Source of the DNA: Solen grandis
Taxonomy: Eukaryota > Mollusca > Bivalvia > Adapedonta > Solenidae
Assembly (NCBI GenBank): GCA_021229015.1
Contig: CM037777.1
Span: 67,756,411-67,820,410, forward strand
DNA: 64,000 bases
Reading direction: 5' to 3'
Made by a program: the position numbers and the translations under genes. A model generated the notes under the pieces. It saw nothing but the letters and a program-made list of their open reading frames with translations, had not been told where the DNA came from and made no database searches. Below are positions 22,084 to 33,580 of this stretch, piece by piece (within the stretch, counting starts at the first letter, position 1; each line of letters opens with the position of its first letter).

Positions 22084-24010
22084 TAGACCTGCCCTATGTA
22101 TTCCATTTGTATTACTTCTTAAATGAATATCACTCGATGATAGAAATTTTAAAGTTAAAACTGGATCTACTCTGCCTGATGGCTGCAATAAGGAACAGGG
22201 AGTACCACAGGGAAGTATTCTCTCTGTTACGTTTTTTTAGCATTAAAATTAATAGTATCGTTAAATGTTTAAATCCGAGAGTTGATTGTTCTCTCTACGT
22301 TGATGACTTTTTAATTTGTTATCGTTCTAAAAGTATGAAAACAATCGAGCGTCAACTTCAACAATGTTTAAATAAAATTCACAAGTGGGCAACATAAAAT
22401 GGCTTTAGATTTTCTAAATCTAAAACCCAGTGCGTTCATTTCTGCCAGCAACGAAAACATCATTTAGACCCTCAGTTAACCCTTGATGGAACTCTTATAC
22501 CTGTCGTAGATGAATTTAAATTTCTAGGCGTAATTTTTTACCAAAAATTAACGTTTATTCCCCATTTAAAATAACCTGAAAAATAAATGTTTAAAAGCGT
22601 TAAACTTACTGAGAGGTGTTGCACACACCGATTGGGGTGCAGATACTAAAGTTCTTTTAAATTTATATAGATCTCTTATTCGTTCTTAATTGGACTATGG
22701 TTGTACCGTCTATGGTTCCGCTAGAAAATTTTATATTCAAATGTTAGACACGATTCATCATCAGGGTTTGCGTTTGGCCCTCGGTGCTTTTAAAACTTCA
22801 CCTGTTCAAAATCTATACGTTGCTGCCAACGAGCCATCCTTATACTCTCGAAGGAAAAAGCTATCTCTCCAGTATTTAACAAAACTTAAGGCATGTCCTG
22901 ACAATCCTGCATTCAATATTGTGTTTCATCCAAACTATAAATCTTTTTATGAAAATAGACCGAAAGTAATAAAACCACTTGGTTTACGTTCTCAAAATCT
23001 TTTATCAGAACTAGACATGGATATTGATTTGATTAAAAACAAAACAGTTCCACATATTCCACCGTGAACAATGAAGAAACCTGTAGTAAACCTTAGCTTT
23101 CTTAATTCTAAGAAATCAAGTACTGATCCAATTGTGTTTCAATCCAAATTTAATGAAGTCCGATCTATTTATAATAATCATTATGAAATATATACCGATG
23201 GCTCAAAAGATGGTAAAACGACCAGCTGTGCAGTGATTAGTTATTTTTATACAAAATTATATCGTCTTCCAGAAGGCGCTTCCATACTCTGTGCTTAAGC
23301 TAAGGCTATTGACTTAGCCTTAGACATCTTTTCTTTTAGGTCAACTAATAAAATCATTATATTCTCTGACTCATTGTCAGTTTTACAGTCTAAAAATATG
23401 ATTTTTCAAATCATCTTATTCAAGATATTCTTATCAAGTACCATACCTTGTCTTTCACTAAAGAAATTATTTTCTGTTGGATTCCTAGTCATATGGGAAT
23501 TCATGGGAACGAAAACGCTGATCGTGCTGCGAAGGCAGCCTCCGATATGGATGAAGCTGACATTAAAATCCCTGATAAAGATTTCAAATCATCTATTAAT
23601 AAACATATTCACTGCAAATGGCAAACTGTTAGGGATAATGCTCAGTATAATAAATTGAGAACAATTCAACCATTTTTATGACTTTGGAGTCCGGCTTCCC
23701 GCGCTGTGCGTAGGGAAGAGTTTGTTATTAATCGTTGTCGAATTGGTCACAGTCGTTTGACGCACTCTTATCTTTTAAATTGTGAGGTTCTACCTTTCTG
23801 TATTCCTTGTCAGGAACCGTATACTATTAAACATATTTTAATTGACTGTAGATTTGAGTCTTATCAGGACAAATTATTTTAATGTAACTACTATGTTAGA
23901 GCTTTTCAAAACCGTTTCTGTTGATACTTTGATCGCTTTTATTAAAGAAATTGGTGTATATTACAAACTTTGATTTTTACACTCGTTGAATTATTGAACT
24001 TGCTTACATT
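22084..24010 (+). pseudogene. 5'-truncated non-LTR retrotransposon (RT + RNase H + CCHC), decayed
   Basis: Frame-broken remains of ORF2. The first visible part is the RT segment TGSTLPDGCNKEQGVPQGSI, then (after a frameshift at a T run near 22230) SLYVDDFLICYRSK with the catalytic YVDD, then a stop at 22395 and DEFKFLGVIF. An open segment at 22690-23067 (thumb/connection; DYGCTVYGSA, LDTIHHQGLRLALGAF) follows. A TGA at 23065 separates it from RNase H: YTDGSKDGKT, a TAA at 23296-23298 where the family has Glu (ILCA-stop-AKAIDLAL), IFSDSLSVLQ, and in another frame WIPSHMGIHGNENADRAAKA. The C-terminal CIPCQEPYTIKHILIDC is a CCHC finger (about 23805-23852). An APE endonuclease, ORF1 and the first RT blocks are absent. 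RT with RNase H places it near the I/Jockey group. Not functional. Confidence 0.92.
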
Positions 24011-24210
24011 CACCTGCTGTGCGGGGATCACTGTTGTAAATATTGATGTTTTTATATGATCGTTTAGACACCGTATGACGTCTTTCGACTGTTGAGGTGT
24101 CTTTAAATCAATTTTCTATTCTAAATGTAATTTTATGATAACCCTTTTTATATATAATATAGTTATCTGTTTAAAGTTTTTCGGTGGATTATAGGGAAAT
24201 ATTAGTGAAT

Positions 24211-24258
24211 TAAAAATGGTAATTTCACTGTTTCAAATAGTAAATATTACCATTTTTA
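24211..24258. repeat. Stem-loop, 13-bp perfect stem
   Basis: TAAAAATGGTAAT (24211-24223) pairs with ATTACCATTTTTA (24246-24258) around a 22-nt loop, about 200 bp past the retrotransposon CCHC region. It could belong to the element's 3' UTR or be a remnant TIR pair. No function can be assigned. Confidence 0.7.
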
Positions 24259-25084
24259 TAATTTTCACAGTTTCGTTTTTTCAAAACATTTCAAGATTAT
24301 TATTATTCTCTTACATATGAAAAATAATAATGTGTTCCTATTTTCAAGTCACTGTTTGAAAAAGTGAGCTAATGTTTTGGTAACTGAAATCATGGTAGAT
24401 ATACTTTTCAAAGCAAATAAAGCATATGTCACTGATTACCTCAGTGTTTGTGAGTGTGTGAGGGGATGGTTGCGGGGGGGGGGGGACATCAATTTTCTAC
24501 GAAAACAAATCTCTAGTTTTGCATGATGCGAGTTAGGTTCCTCCCAGAGCATTTCTTAACTTTGAAATAGAAAGGCTAAAATTCCAGTGTCTTAAATTAT
24601 CAAGTACGTTTTCAATTTCTACATATACTCAACAACAGATAGAATGTATACATCAGGTTCACTAGTACTGATGAATACCTACTTAGGTATGCAACTTATA
24701 AATGAAATCATGTTCATGACCCTTACTCCGGATTATTATGTAACAAACAGAGAAAGATTTCAACTGGCTCTGTAGCAAATATAGTTGCATGAAAGCGTGT
24801 GAAGTTTTTGGCGTCTCATGACCTGTGCCTCTATTGATTCAATCACTTCTGAAACGCTGGGTTTAGAATTATAGCTGTTTCATGTTCATTCCGCCGCCGT
24901 CTCTCAACGCAGCGAGTGCTTTGATTAATACACTTCGTGAGGATTTTTACTTCCTCACTCGATGAACTAAAAATGATATTCCATTGAAACCAACAACCAA
25001 CAATTATCCTCTATATAATAGATTCTACATTCGTGATTCTTTTACCATACTAATATAAGTTATTTATGGGCACAATTTATTTTA
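24259..25084. other. Upstream region of the B-box gene
   Basis: AT-rich. 24435-24530 repeats text from 15866-15950, with a ~13-nt G run at 24474-24486. The final bases ATTTATTTTAG (ending 25085) form a plausible 3' splice site just before the ATG at 25092, so the gene probably has a 5' non-coding exon further upstream that I cannot locate. Confidence 0.45.
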
Positions 25085-25091
25085 GACGAAT

Positions 25092-26013
25092 ATGGAGGAG
25101 CCTGATAATCAAGCCCGCCTTTCCAAAGGATCCCAAAAATGTGTTGAGACCGTATGTGAACCATGTCGTGAATTTGACAATCACATAATAAAGGCCGACG
25201 GTTACTGTGTTGTATGTAAGGAGTTTATGTGTAAACAATGCATCCACAGTCACAAACGTATGAAGATATCAAGGGATCACGTGATACAAGGTCCTGAAGA
25301 GATGAGGAAAACAAAACCCTCCAGTGACGCCAAAACGGGTGTTCTTCCGTTAAACGTCGAACAAAACATCAAATGTAAAGAACATGAAGGGGAGGTAATC
25401 AAATATTTCTGCAAAAATCACAAAGTAGTTGGTTGTATGGATTGCATCACACTGACCCACAGATCATGTGCCGATATCGTGCGAGTAGTGGATGTCTCCA
25501 GTGATGTATCAGTCACAAAAGAACTGGACAAATTTGATCGGAGACTGAAGACCGTCGCAGAAGGAATTCGAAACATACTGCAAAAAGCTGAACAGAATCA
25601 TCTGCAAGCTGAGGTTCAGAAGGAAACGCTGCTTCAAGAAATTAGGCAGTACAAAGAAACCATTATAGAAACACTCGACAAACTATTGGATAAAATTGAG
25701 ATGGAAGTAAATAGTACAATTATGGAAGATAAAACCAAAATCGAACAACTGATGAAGCGCTGCAAAACGTTGCAGGAAGACGTCGAAATAACGTCCAACG
25801 AGTTTGATAGCTTTAAAGAGAGCAAACAGAAGGTAAAAGAAATCATTCTGATGAATCAATCTCAACTGCAACTGAAAGAATGGGAAAATGATTGGAATGA
25901 TATGGTCGCTAATTCCAAACCAAATCACTATTCTTTCTGTCCCAATCCAAACCTTAGATGTGCGATATCGAAGGTAACAGAATTTGGACAACTTGTTGGA
26001 AAAGTTGACGCAG
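25092..26013 (+). CDS. TRIM-like protein, two B-box zinc fingers plus coiled coil (first coding exon)
   Basis: Start ATG at 25092, six bases after a splice-acceptor-like TTTTAG. The exon gives 307 codons plus one base, then CAG/GTAAAT (donor at 26014); if unspliced it would stop at 26036 after 314 residues. B-box 1: C22, C25, C39, C42, C47, C50, H54, H63. B-box 2: C95, H98, C107, H110, C115, C118, H123. Residues about 135-260 are Leu/Glu/Lys-rich with heptad spacing, a predicted coiled coil. There is no RING before the B-boxes. This layout is the RING-less TRIM type that is greatly expanded in bivalves, usually followed by an NHL or other C-terminal region; many are linked to innate or stress responses, but the role of this one is unknown. 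The phase 1 donor fits the phase 1 RING-like exon at 27697. Confidence is high for the domains, moderate for the gene structure. Confidence 0.9.
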
Positions 26014-26219
26014 GTAAATTACTGCAGATTTATTAATACATAATTGATGTTTTGATTATATTTAGGCTATAACAATATGTTATTGAATTCTCAAAATTAC
26101 TGTAGATTGAAAGCGTTACACTGAACTTGTTAGGTTTCGTTTAATCTTTGACACAGGCGTTTATTTTCAAATCTGAGGTAAAGTTTCAGTTCATATTGTT
26201 AGAACAGTATTTTTTACAG

Positions 26220-26356
26220 GGCAATGTGACCTCAGTAAAAAATGACCGTCAAGACACAAACATACAAACAGAACTGTGGTCACCGTAACTGTGATTTTTG
26301 TATAGACAGATTCGATCGGATCGACCGTACCTTTTCTATGTGTGGCAAAATTACAG
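26220..26356 (+). pseudogene. RING-like exon copy 1, frame-broken
   Basis: Acceptor TTTTTACAG ends at 26219 and donor ACAG/GTAGAT follows 26356. Its 137 bases align with the intact exon at 27697-27831 (135 bases). One part reads QCDLSKK, and after a 2-base frame change another reads NCGHRNCDFCIDRF...MCGKITG. Splice sites and phase (1-1) are kept, but the frame is not, so splicing it in would break the protein. Confidence 0.75.
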
Positions 26357-26936
26357 GTAGATTTATGTAAACAGTAATTTTTGGAATATCAAATAACATA
26401 TCATCCGATATTGCATGTATTCAGTTGTTGGTGCCTATAACTAGAACAAGCACGGCTGTTGAAGAACAGTTAAGTGCAAATTCTTACATCCCTCCTATCT
26501 GTTGCTTAATTAGAAATGGTTGTGCAAAACATAAACATTTTAAAGAAAAGGAGCATATTGTATTGAAATGTTGGCGTGTCTGTCGGTCTGCCAGTCCACT
26601 TCGTTTGCGACCGATAAGTTAAAACCACTTAAGCCCACCTTCCTCAAACTTAAAAAAGGAGTTTGGGTTATGCCTAGCTGAAGACCCGAATTGACTCTGA
26701 TGACACTAAGTCAAAGCTCGAAGTAATAATGACATTGAATGTGGTTATCGTTTCCGATCTATAATTTTAGAACGAATTTACCCACATTTCTAAACACAAT
26801 AGGGTGTTGAGCAATGACTATTAATTAACCCCGATTGATTTTGAAATTAAAAAGTCCTGTGTCAAGGACACGTTCGTTCTATAACATATCATACAAACTG
26901 CCATTAATTTAACTGTACTATTTCTTCACATCTTAG

Positions 26937-27060
26937 TGATAGCTGCATGTTTTCGATAAAAATATGACTAATCTCATTGTCTATTGTCATCATTCTACCT
27001 GCCGTGTATGTAAACAGTGAGCGGGACCGCGTAATATGCACAACGTCGGCATTATTACAG
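26937..27060 (+). pseudogene. RING-like exon copy 2, decayed
   Basis: Acceptor-like TCTTAG ends at 26936. The body matches copy 3 (AGCTGCA, TTTCGATAAAAA, TTGTC, TGTCATCA, CTGCCGTGTATGTA, ATGCACAACGT, ATTATTACAG), but it has indels, an in-frame stop and a lost donor (ACAG followed by TTTAAA). A relic of the same exon duplication. Confidence 0.75.
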
Positions 27061-27118
27061 TTTAAAACATACATTATATTGAACTCAGAACTACAGTTTG
27101 CAATTAAGCAAAACTTTG

Positions 27119-27138
27119 TTGTTGTTGTTGTTGTTGTT

Positions 27139-27192
<54 letters not shown>

Positions 27193-27433
27193 TGGGGTTT
27201 GCCGTCGCTGCGATAGTATTTCAATCATATAGCGACGTCCAGCTAATTACAGGTGGAGGAAGACCCCCATTACACAGAAGTACCCGGTTAGAACCACCGA
27301 CCTACCGCAAGCCAGCTGGAAGGCTTCCTCACATGAAAAATCCGAAGTCCCTACCGGGATTCGAACCCACAGCGGTGAGGGGCTGAGAGATTTGTAGTCC
27401 ACGACTGTAACCGCTCGGCCTAGGCGGCGCCAC
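27119..27433 (-). mobile_element. tRNA-derived SINE with (CAA)n tail, 12-bp target duplications
   Basis: On the minus strand the head starts near 27433 and has an A box GGCCGAGCGGTT (27409-27420) and a B box GGGTTCGAATCCC (27356-27368), as in tRNA-Leu/Ser-like heads. The body follows (GTGAGGAAGCCTTCCAGCTG, GGTCGGTGGTTCTAACC, GGGGGTCTTCCTCCACC), resembling the central domain of molluscan V/Meta-type SINEs. It ends in (CAA)n of ~70 nt (27119-27190). AGCAAAACTTTG at 27107-27118 and 27434-27445 are the target-site duplications, proving retrotransposition. It lies in the intron region between RING-like exon copies 2 and 3. Confidence 0.92.
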
Positions 27434-27505
27434 AGCAAAACTTTGAGTCCTTTGCTAAAGACACAAACTTATTACACTATTCAACCACTAAAATAGAATG
27501 AATGC

Positions 27506-27625
<120 letters not shown>

Positions 27626-27696
27626 CCTTTCCTATATGACCTATAGAAAAAAACTTCAACTAAATATCAGCTTAGTTTTACAATACCCTTTTTCAG

Positions 27697-27831
27697 TTCG
27701 TTGCGACAGCTGCAAGAAAGATTTCGATAAAAAAAATACAAAGCTCCTTGTCTGTGGTCATCAGCCTGTCTGTCGTGCATGTAGCATTGAGCAGAACTGT
27801 GTAACATGCACAACGTGCGGAGTTATTACAG
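27697..27831 (+). CDS. RING-like zinc-finger exon (intact copy 3), probable downstream exon of the B-box gene
   Basis: The acceptor CCCTTTTTCAG ends at 27696 and the donor ACAG/GTCAGT begins at 27832. Joined in phase 1, the exon reads VRCDSCKKDFDKKN followed by LLVCGHQPVCRACSIEQ and CVTCTTCGVIT. The order C-x2-C-x13-C-x-H-x3-C-x2-C-x8-C-x2-C fits a RING finger (two zinc ions, usually E2 binding). Both ends are phase 1, so it can be inserted or duplicated without a frame change, and the donor of the B-box exon is also phase 1. A RING after the B-boxes reverses normal TRIM order. It could also belong to a separate gene. The final exons are not recognised downstream. Confidence 0.6.
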
Positions 27832-27833
27832 GT

Positions 27834-28228
27834 CAGTGTATGTATCTAAATGAATCCAGGACTACTGTTTGTATTTATTTTTGCAGAGCCTTGATTTAGA
27901 GATTCAAAGTTATATTAATGTTCAACCACTATAGTATGTAACCAAAGAATGTTAAACGAATGGCATGTTTGGATTAGTAGCAGTTATCATCTATCATAAT
28001 GATACCGAATTTAAAGCACAGGAGACTCTTAATATACCTTGATTATCAAATGATACACAGCTCTTTTAGACGGAAAATAATCCTTTAGATTTAAAAATCA
28101 TTACATCCACCCTTCTGATGGTTACCTAGCATTCTTTTCTATGCATTAAAATGTCAACAACAGAGCCGAAACATGCAAAAATGTCTAATGCTATATGATA
28201 AAAACAATATTTACTGTACTATATATTT
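27834..28228. other. Spacer after RING-like exon 3
   Basis: AT-rich, no fourth exon copy and no NHL-type coding sequence recognised. A further exon of the gene, if any, is not visible up to 29375. Confidence 0.4.
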
Positions 28229-28795
28229 ATGTCACTGGGTGGGAAAAATATGAAGCCTGACCTGGACTCGAACCCGCTGCTTTTCACTTACAGGGCGAAT
28301 GCTCTATCGACCGAGCTTCCCGGCCGCATACACATCTTTCCCCCTATTTTGAGTAATCGGCACTGTGACATAATCCCTCTTCATTTTACAATTCGTCCTT
28401 ATGTCACTGTCCAGCGTTGGGTGCCAAATGTCACAGGGTGAGAAAAATGTGCAGCCTGACCGGAACTTGAACTCGGGGCCTTTCATCTTTCTCTCTAATT
28501 GTGAGTAATCGGTACTGTGACATCATTCCCCCTCCATTTTAGAAATCGTCTTTGAATTCTAGGAGTTTAAGGGTAAATATAACGATGTACAGGTGTCGTT
28601 AGACAGACCTAGCACCTATGTCACAGTCCCACGTTGGGCGCCAAATGTCACAGGGTGAGAAAAATGTGCAGCCTGACCGGGACTCGAACCCGGGGCCTTT
28701 CCTAACAAGGCGAGTGCTCTACCGTCTGAGCTACCCTGCTGCTTACACATCTTTTTCCCCCATTGTGAGTTATCGGAACTGTGTTATTCACTAGG
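28229..28795 (-). repeat. Three tandem tRNA-related units with primer-binding-site-like motif
   Basis: Units start at TGTCAC...GGTG(A/G)GAAAAAT near 28229, 28429 and 28646 (spacings ~200 and ~217). The best unit on the minus strand has a tRNA A-box region TAGCTCAGACGGTAGAGC (28716-28733) and a B box GGTTCGAGTCC (28680-28690), but the anticodon arm and part of the acceptor stem do not pair, so it is not a working tRNA. Between units lies CCCACGTTGGGCGCCA (28628-28643), which equals the 3' end of invertebrate tRNA-Lys(CTT) including CCA as I recall it; a diverged copy is at 28411-28425. On the minus strand this reads as an LTR-retroelement primer-binding site. No pol or gag is present. Confidence 0.7.
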
Positions 28796-29375
28796 TACAA
28801 AAAAGCATTTTACTTAAAATAGTATATGGTATCAATTTTCCGTTCCATTATCTCAGTGAAAATGATTCTGAACCATAACATAAAATGTTTGAGAAAACAC
28901 TTCTGTCAGTTTTATAATTTAAAATCAAGAGCTGAAATTTATATCATGTAGTTAACTAACATTATTTGCATTAGCTGTATATAGTTTGCTCCGATATAAT
29001 ATTTACTTAATTATCTCAGATATGTGAATCAAATTTTAAGAAGTAAATATTTCGAAATTCATGTATAATTTTGGAGAAAACATCAGGTTTACTACGAGTA
29101 TTTATCTTATACTTTTTGGGGGGATTTACTGCACCATAAATAAAAGTATATTTGATAATTTCAAAGTGAAACTTTCAGAAATATAATTTCAGTCTTCCAA
29201 AACTTTTTTAAATTGTGACCCTTTGTACCTCATTTTCTTAAAGCCTTACATCCCTTTTATTTTCTGCGTGTAACCTGCCTTAGATCTCTTACAACATACA
29301 TATGATTTGACAACATACATATGATTTGACGTCTTTAACTGTCAACAGTACTTTGAAAAAGACAATAACAAGATA
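28796..29375. other. AT-rich spacer
   Basis: No ORF above background. One short direct duplication, ACAACATACATATGATTTGAC (twice near 29290-29330). Confidence 0.5.
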
Positions 29376-31486
29376 AACTAGAAGTCGTTTGTTTAAGATA
29401 CAAACGAAGCGGCTTTCCGTTTGCTTATTTCAAAGGTATTGAATATATAAGTTAATACAAAAAAATGGAATAATGATGCATAATAATGTATGATTTAATG
29501 CGGAAATCATTTTTATCATAAATATATACTTATGTTCAAAAAAAAAAAAAAAAAAAAAAAACAGGAACATTTTAAGATGATAATACTTTCCTCAAGAAAT
29601 TTTTTCTCACGTTATTCAATCGATTTTAAAAGTTTTTATTTTTTATTTAATATCTATTTCTTCGTAAGTATATGACTTAACAAATATGCATTGCAATTTG
29701 ATCCACATAATTGAAATTGTAAGAAACAACAAAAATATTTTGAAATCAATGACTTTTAACCTTTAAATTGATTGAGATTTACATTTGCAAAGATAGATGG
29801 AAACAAGGGCAGAGGTGTAAGCAAAATCGTGAAAATAATTTCTTATTTCTATGTAATTAACGTTATTTACGTCTAGAAACTTTCAACAACTCATTTGCTT
29901 TATATATTTGCTTATTTTTACAGGTTTAGAAAAAGAAACCATAAAAACATTTAGAAAACATAAAAAATCGATAGGTAGATATACATGTATTTGTCATTTT
30001 CTTCAGGTTTGCGGAAAACCGTAATAGTAAATGCAATAAGTTTTCCGTATAGGTTTTCTGGCTCTAGTATAACTATACTAATTCATCGTAAATGCGACTC
30101 ATTTACTCAAAAACGTATCACAATTCACTATTCAACGCAGGCACTCTTTCCTGCAAAAGGACAGTCGGATCTTGCTCAACCAACCCAATGACCGCTTTCA
30201 TTTCTTTCTTCAAATTAATAGATTTTCATGATTTAGCCCTTTTACGAAAAACATGAATAAGTTTTGATAACGTAATCACTTGGATTTTTCTGGACTTTTT
30301 GCGCATGTTAAGGTACGGCAATATTTCTTATTTAAAGTTAATATATCCAATCTAATGATCTTTTTAATATATCACAAATCAATGTTGTCATAAACAAGTG
30401 ACACAACATAAATTTCTTAAGGTATGCTTAAGATTGGCATTAATACTCATGACGCTGGAGCGCGAATACAAATTGAAATGAATGATTTTTATATTTCAAC
30501 GACGACAAAGTCAATTGACTAAAAATATCTTTTTTTGCAATGACATATTCATTCTAACGTTCTATTAATCCAGAAAAAAAAAATCTTCGACAATGCGAAC
30601 AGGTTTGTTTTCACATTTTCAAGTAGGCATTCCATCAAACATGAATAACTGCCATGTTTGATGACGTAATCACTTGAAATTTTCAAGACCTTATGAACGT
30701 ACTAAGTTTCGAAAAATTTTAAAATTTTAAGTTCATTGGTCTAATTGGCGATTTTATATGATTTTTTAAAAATAATTCTTGCTTTAGTATGCATGACGTC
30801 AGAACCACGTGACAAAACAAACATTTCTTGCAGTATGCATCATTTCAATTTTAACTCTATCAATTCTAAAGATTTAATTAAGATTGACTCAAAATTCATG
30901 ATACCAGAACGAGAGAAATCTTTAAAAAGAAATGCATTTTGTCTTTTTGATGACGTCATAACCACGTGACTTAAGAGAAAATTATTAAAAAAAAAATAGA
31001 ATGTAAACTTCTATGCCGATATGCTGCCCAATTGTCATGCTTCTAACACATCAGGGGGCTTTGTAACATTTAAACTTAATTTTTGGACCATAGTTCGAAA
31101 CTCGGTATTGCCATGAAATCTTTTTTTTTTTTCGAATTTGGAAATTTGAATTTCAAGGTGCACATCTACATCCTAAAATACATCTTCTGTAAAAATATCA
31201 AGATAATCGGACCAAAATTGGAGGCTCTAGAGCGCAAACAAACTTTTGAAGCTGACGTCAAATCTGACGTCAGATGACGCCAATGATGATTGAAAATGAT
31301 CGAATGTATAAAAAGATAACAAAATCCCGATATATATCTTCTTTGAAAAATTGAAGAAGATCCGCCTGTTATGAGATTGAGTGATTTTAATTTAGTAAAT
31401 TGAACTTTAGCATTTTGATTAAAGTAAAGCGTCAATAATAAGCTTTGGAATAGTCTAGTGTGCTGTCTTACGGACAACTCCTGTTG
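29376..31486 (+). mobile_element. Family G element: array-type head, E-like monomers, family B-like 3' end
   Basis: Head AACTAGA + stem TCGTTTGT/ACAAACGA (29385-29407), then GCGGCTTTCCGTTTGC, the same layout as the heads at 35838 and onward. Inside are diverged ~450-bp monomers with TGACGTCA clusters (about 30480-31290). An A tract lies at 29540-29561. At 31448-31486 is GAATAGTCTAG + TGTGCTGTC..GACA..CTCCTG, similar to the family B 3' end. Head and tail may belong to different elements. Contains the left copy of the 1.7-kb duplication. Confidence 0.6.
29618..31318 (+). repeat. Segmental duplication, left copy (~1.70 kb)
   Basis: Aligned from AATCGATTTTAAAAG to AATGTATAAAAAGATA with 33581-35274, with many substitutions and small indels but collinear throughout. 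The short ORFs in it (29985, 30745, 31083) are not preserved in the other copy, so it is not coding. Confidence 0.88.
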
Positions 31487-31624
31487 TTCTTTTCAAATAT
31501 TATTCATATTCATAATTCCTTGATTACTTACCCGCATCATTTGGCTTTTCATGTATTAGTAGCATGACACGTTATCATCACTCCAATTGTATATCAGGTC
31601 ATATGAAGCACTATAACCTTTCGT

Positions 31625-32541
31625 AGCTCACCTGAGCACAACATGCTCAATGTGAGCTTTTGTGGTCACCTTGCGTCGTCATCAATTTACTTTAAGACAT
31701 ATCCTCTGAAACCACAGGGTAGAAATTGATGAAACTTAGCATGAATGATCCTTGGTAGGCCTTTCACCAAAGACGTTAAAATGAATTTCATCCATTTAGA
31801 ACTCTTGTTGCCATGACAACCAACAGAATTTTATCTTATAAACTTAAAAGTGTTTCTCCTCTAAAACTAAGAATAGTAAGAATTTAATGTCGTTTGGCAC
31901 AAATGGTTTCATTATAGTGCTCTACCATAAGCTAAAATAAAATTGATCCCTTAAAAATGAGACCCCTAAGAGGTCGGCTAATTTCCTCATATACTCTATA
32001 CAGAAATTTCAAAATTCCTCCTCAAGGAATTTAATATCATTTGACGGAAACGGTACCTCTTAGTGCTCTAACAAAATTTAAGAAATACAATTAATAACTT
32101 AAGAGGACTGCAGGGGCTCGACCCATTTCCTTTTATACTTTGTACAGAACATTTCTAATATTTTTTCTATCAACCCAAAAGTCAGAACTTCATGTCATTT
32201 GGTACAAATGGTCAACCCAATGTGCTCTACCATAATTGCTTAAATAAAGTAAAGTTTATCCCTCGGAAAATGGGACTTCTCTATATAGAACATTTCAAAT
32301 TCTTCTATCAAACAAGTAGTCAGAATTTAATTTCATTGGGCACAAATTTGTTCTACTAACATTGCTTAAATAAAGTTGATTCCTTGAAATTTGCGGTCTG
32401 CAAAATGATGATTGACTAGTATTCTTGAGAATTATGTATATGAAATTTGAAGCAAAGCTGCTGAAGCTTACAAGGTAAAATCAAATGACCTGAATTGTTT
32501 TAATTTTTAATTAGGCTAATGATACTCTAGGGCCCTCTTCT
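31625..32541 (+). mobile_element. Family A hairpin-ended element, short copy
   Basis: 5' stem-loop AGCTCACCTGAGCACAACATGCTCAATGTGAGCT; the 3' end is decayed (CTCTAGGGCCCTCTTC near 32525-32541, half the usual hairpin). The core is diverged from the other A copies. Non-coding. Confidence 0.75.
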
Positions 32542-33580
32542 TTCATGGTCAGATATAACAAAGACAAGGTGAGAATCGGGGGTATTAGTTGCCTTTAGTG
32601 ATAACTCTAGCTATCGTCAGACATTATTTTGACCTAGCGTTTGGTGCACGTTTGCAAAACAAAATCTCATGTTACCGGAATGATTATACTTGTAAAGGTT
32701 TTTTTATAAAAATTCCATGACATGGCGTAAACTTATGCAGACGCTTGCAAAACAAAACTCTCATATTACATAAATACTTTTACGGGTAAGGGTTCTTTTC
32801 AATGTGTCTCAATGCTTCCCTGCCCAAAGGAGATTGAAATACTCTGGTATTGTAATGTCAATATAACCCACACATACTGCATGCTCATGTAAACTTCCTG
32901 TTCATTTAAAGTTATATATCTTAGGGTAACATTTTACTGGCTCGTGATAGCAACCCAATCTTGAAATTTGGTTCATCTGTAAAATGTAAAAAACAAAACA
33001 TAAAAACCCGCATTGTGTTGTTCTATGTGGTGGTTAATGGTTATATTGTTGTTGCTTCTATATTAAACAACGATGCTTACCTAAATATTTTAAAATTCTG
33101 GTAACAATAAATTCCTTTTTGTACCATCAGTGCACTAAAGAATACATGATTTTCAATATTACTTTTTAGTCATTAACGGAACGATGATGATCTATCAGTG
33201 CATGTCTTACTGGCATCCTTGGGTGTAAATACAATGTACATACATTCTGCCATTTTGAAATATATGTCCTTGCTCGCCGCAAACATACGTGTGTATTTAT
33301 TTCATGATTTGTATTGTACGTATGCATTTGTTTCCACCCCAGAGACCCCTAGAGATTATGTACAATCAAGTTTGCACTATATGAATACATTGACACTGTA
33401 ATGTATCCTCGCTGTGTATTATCAAATTACACATAATCGTGACTGCTAGTTTTCAAGGAATGTGAAAACAATGCACGCATCTCGGTCATATGGGCTACAA
33501 AAGATTTCACTTGTGAAATAGTACAAGAAATGAGTCAACGTCGCCGAGAAAAATATGTCAAGGAGAAATATGCAAACTGG
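32542..33580. other. Spacer, nothing recognised
   Basis: AT-rich sequence between the family A copy and the right copy of the duplication. No ORF with a domain and no repeat boundary seen. Confidence 0.5.

Noticed and set aside
15866..24530. Similarity between 15866-15950 and 24435-24530
   Set aside because: Short, decayed interspersed repeat with G runs; no boundaries could be defined, so it is mentioned only in region notes.
28672..28742. tRNA gene on the minus strand
   Set aside because: A and B boxes are good, but the anticodon stem does not pair and the acceptor stem pairs in only about five positions; it is one of three tandem relics.
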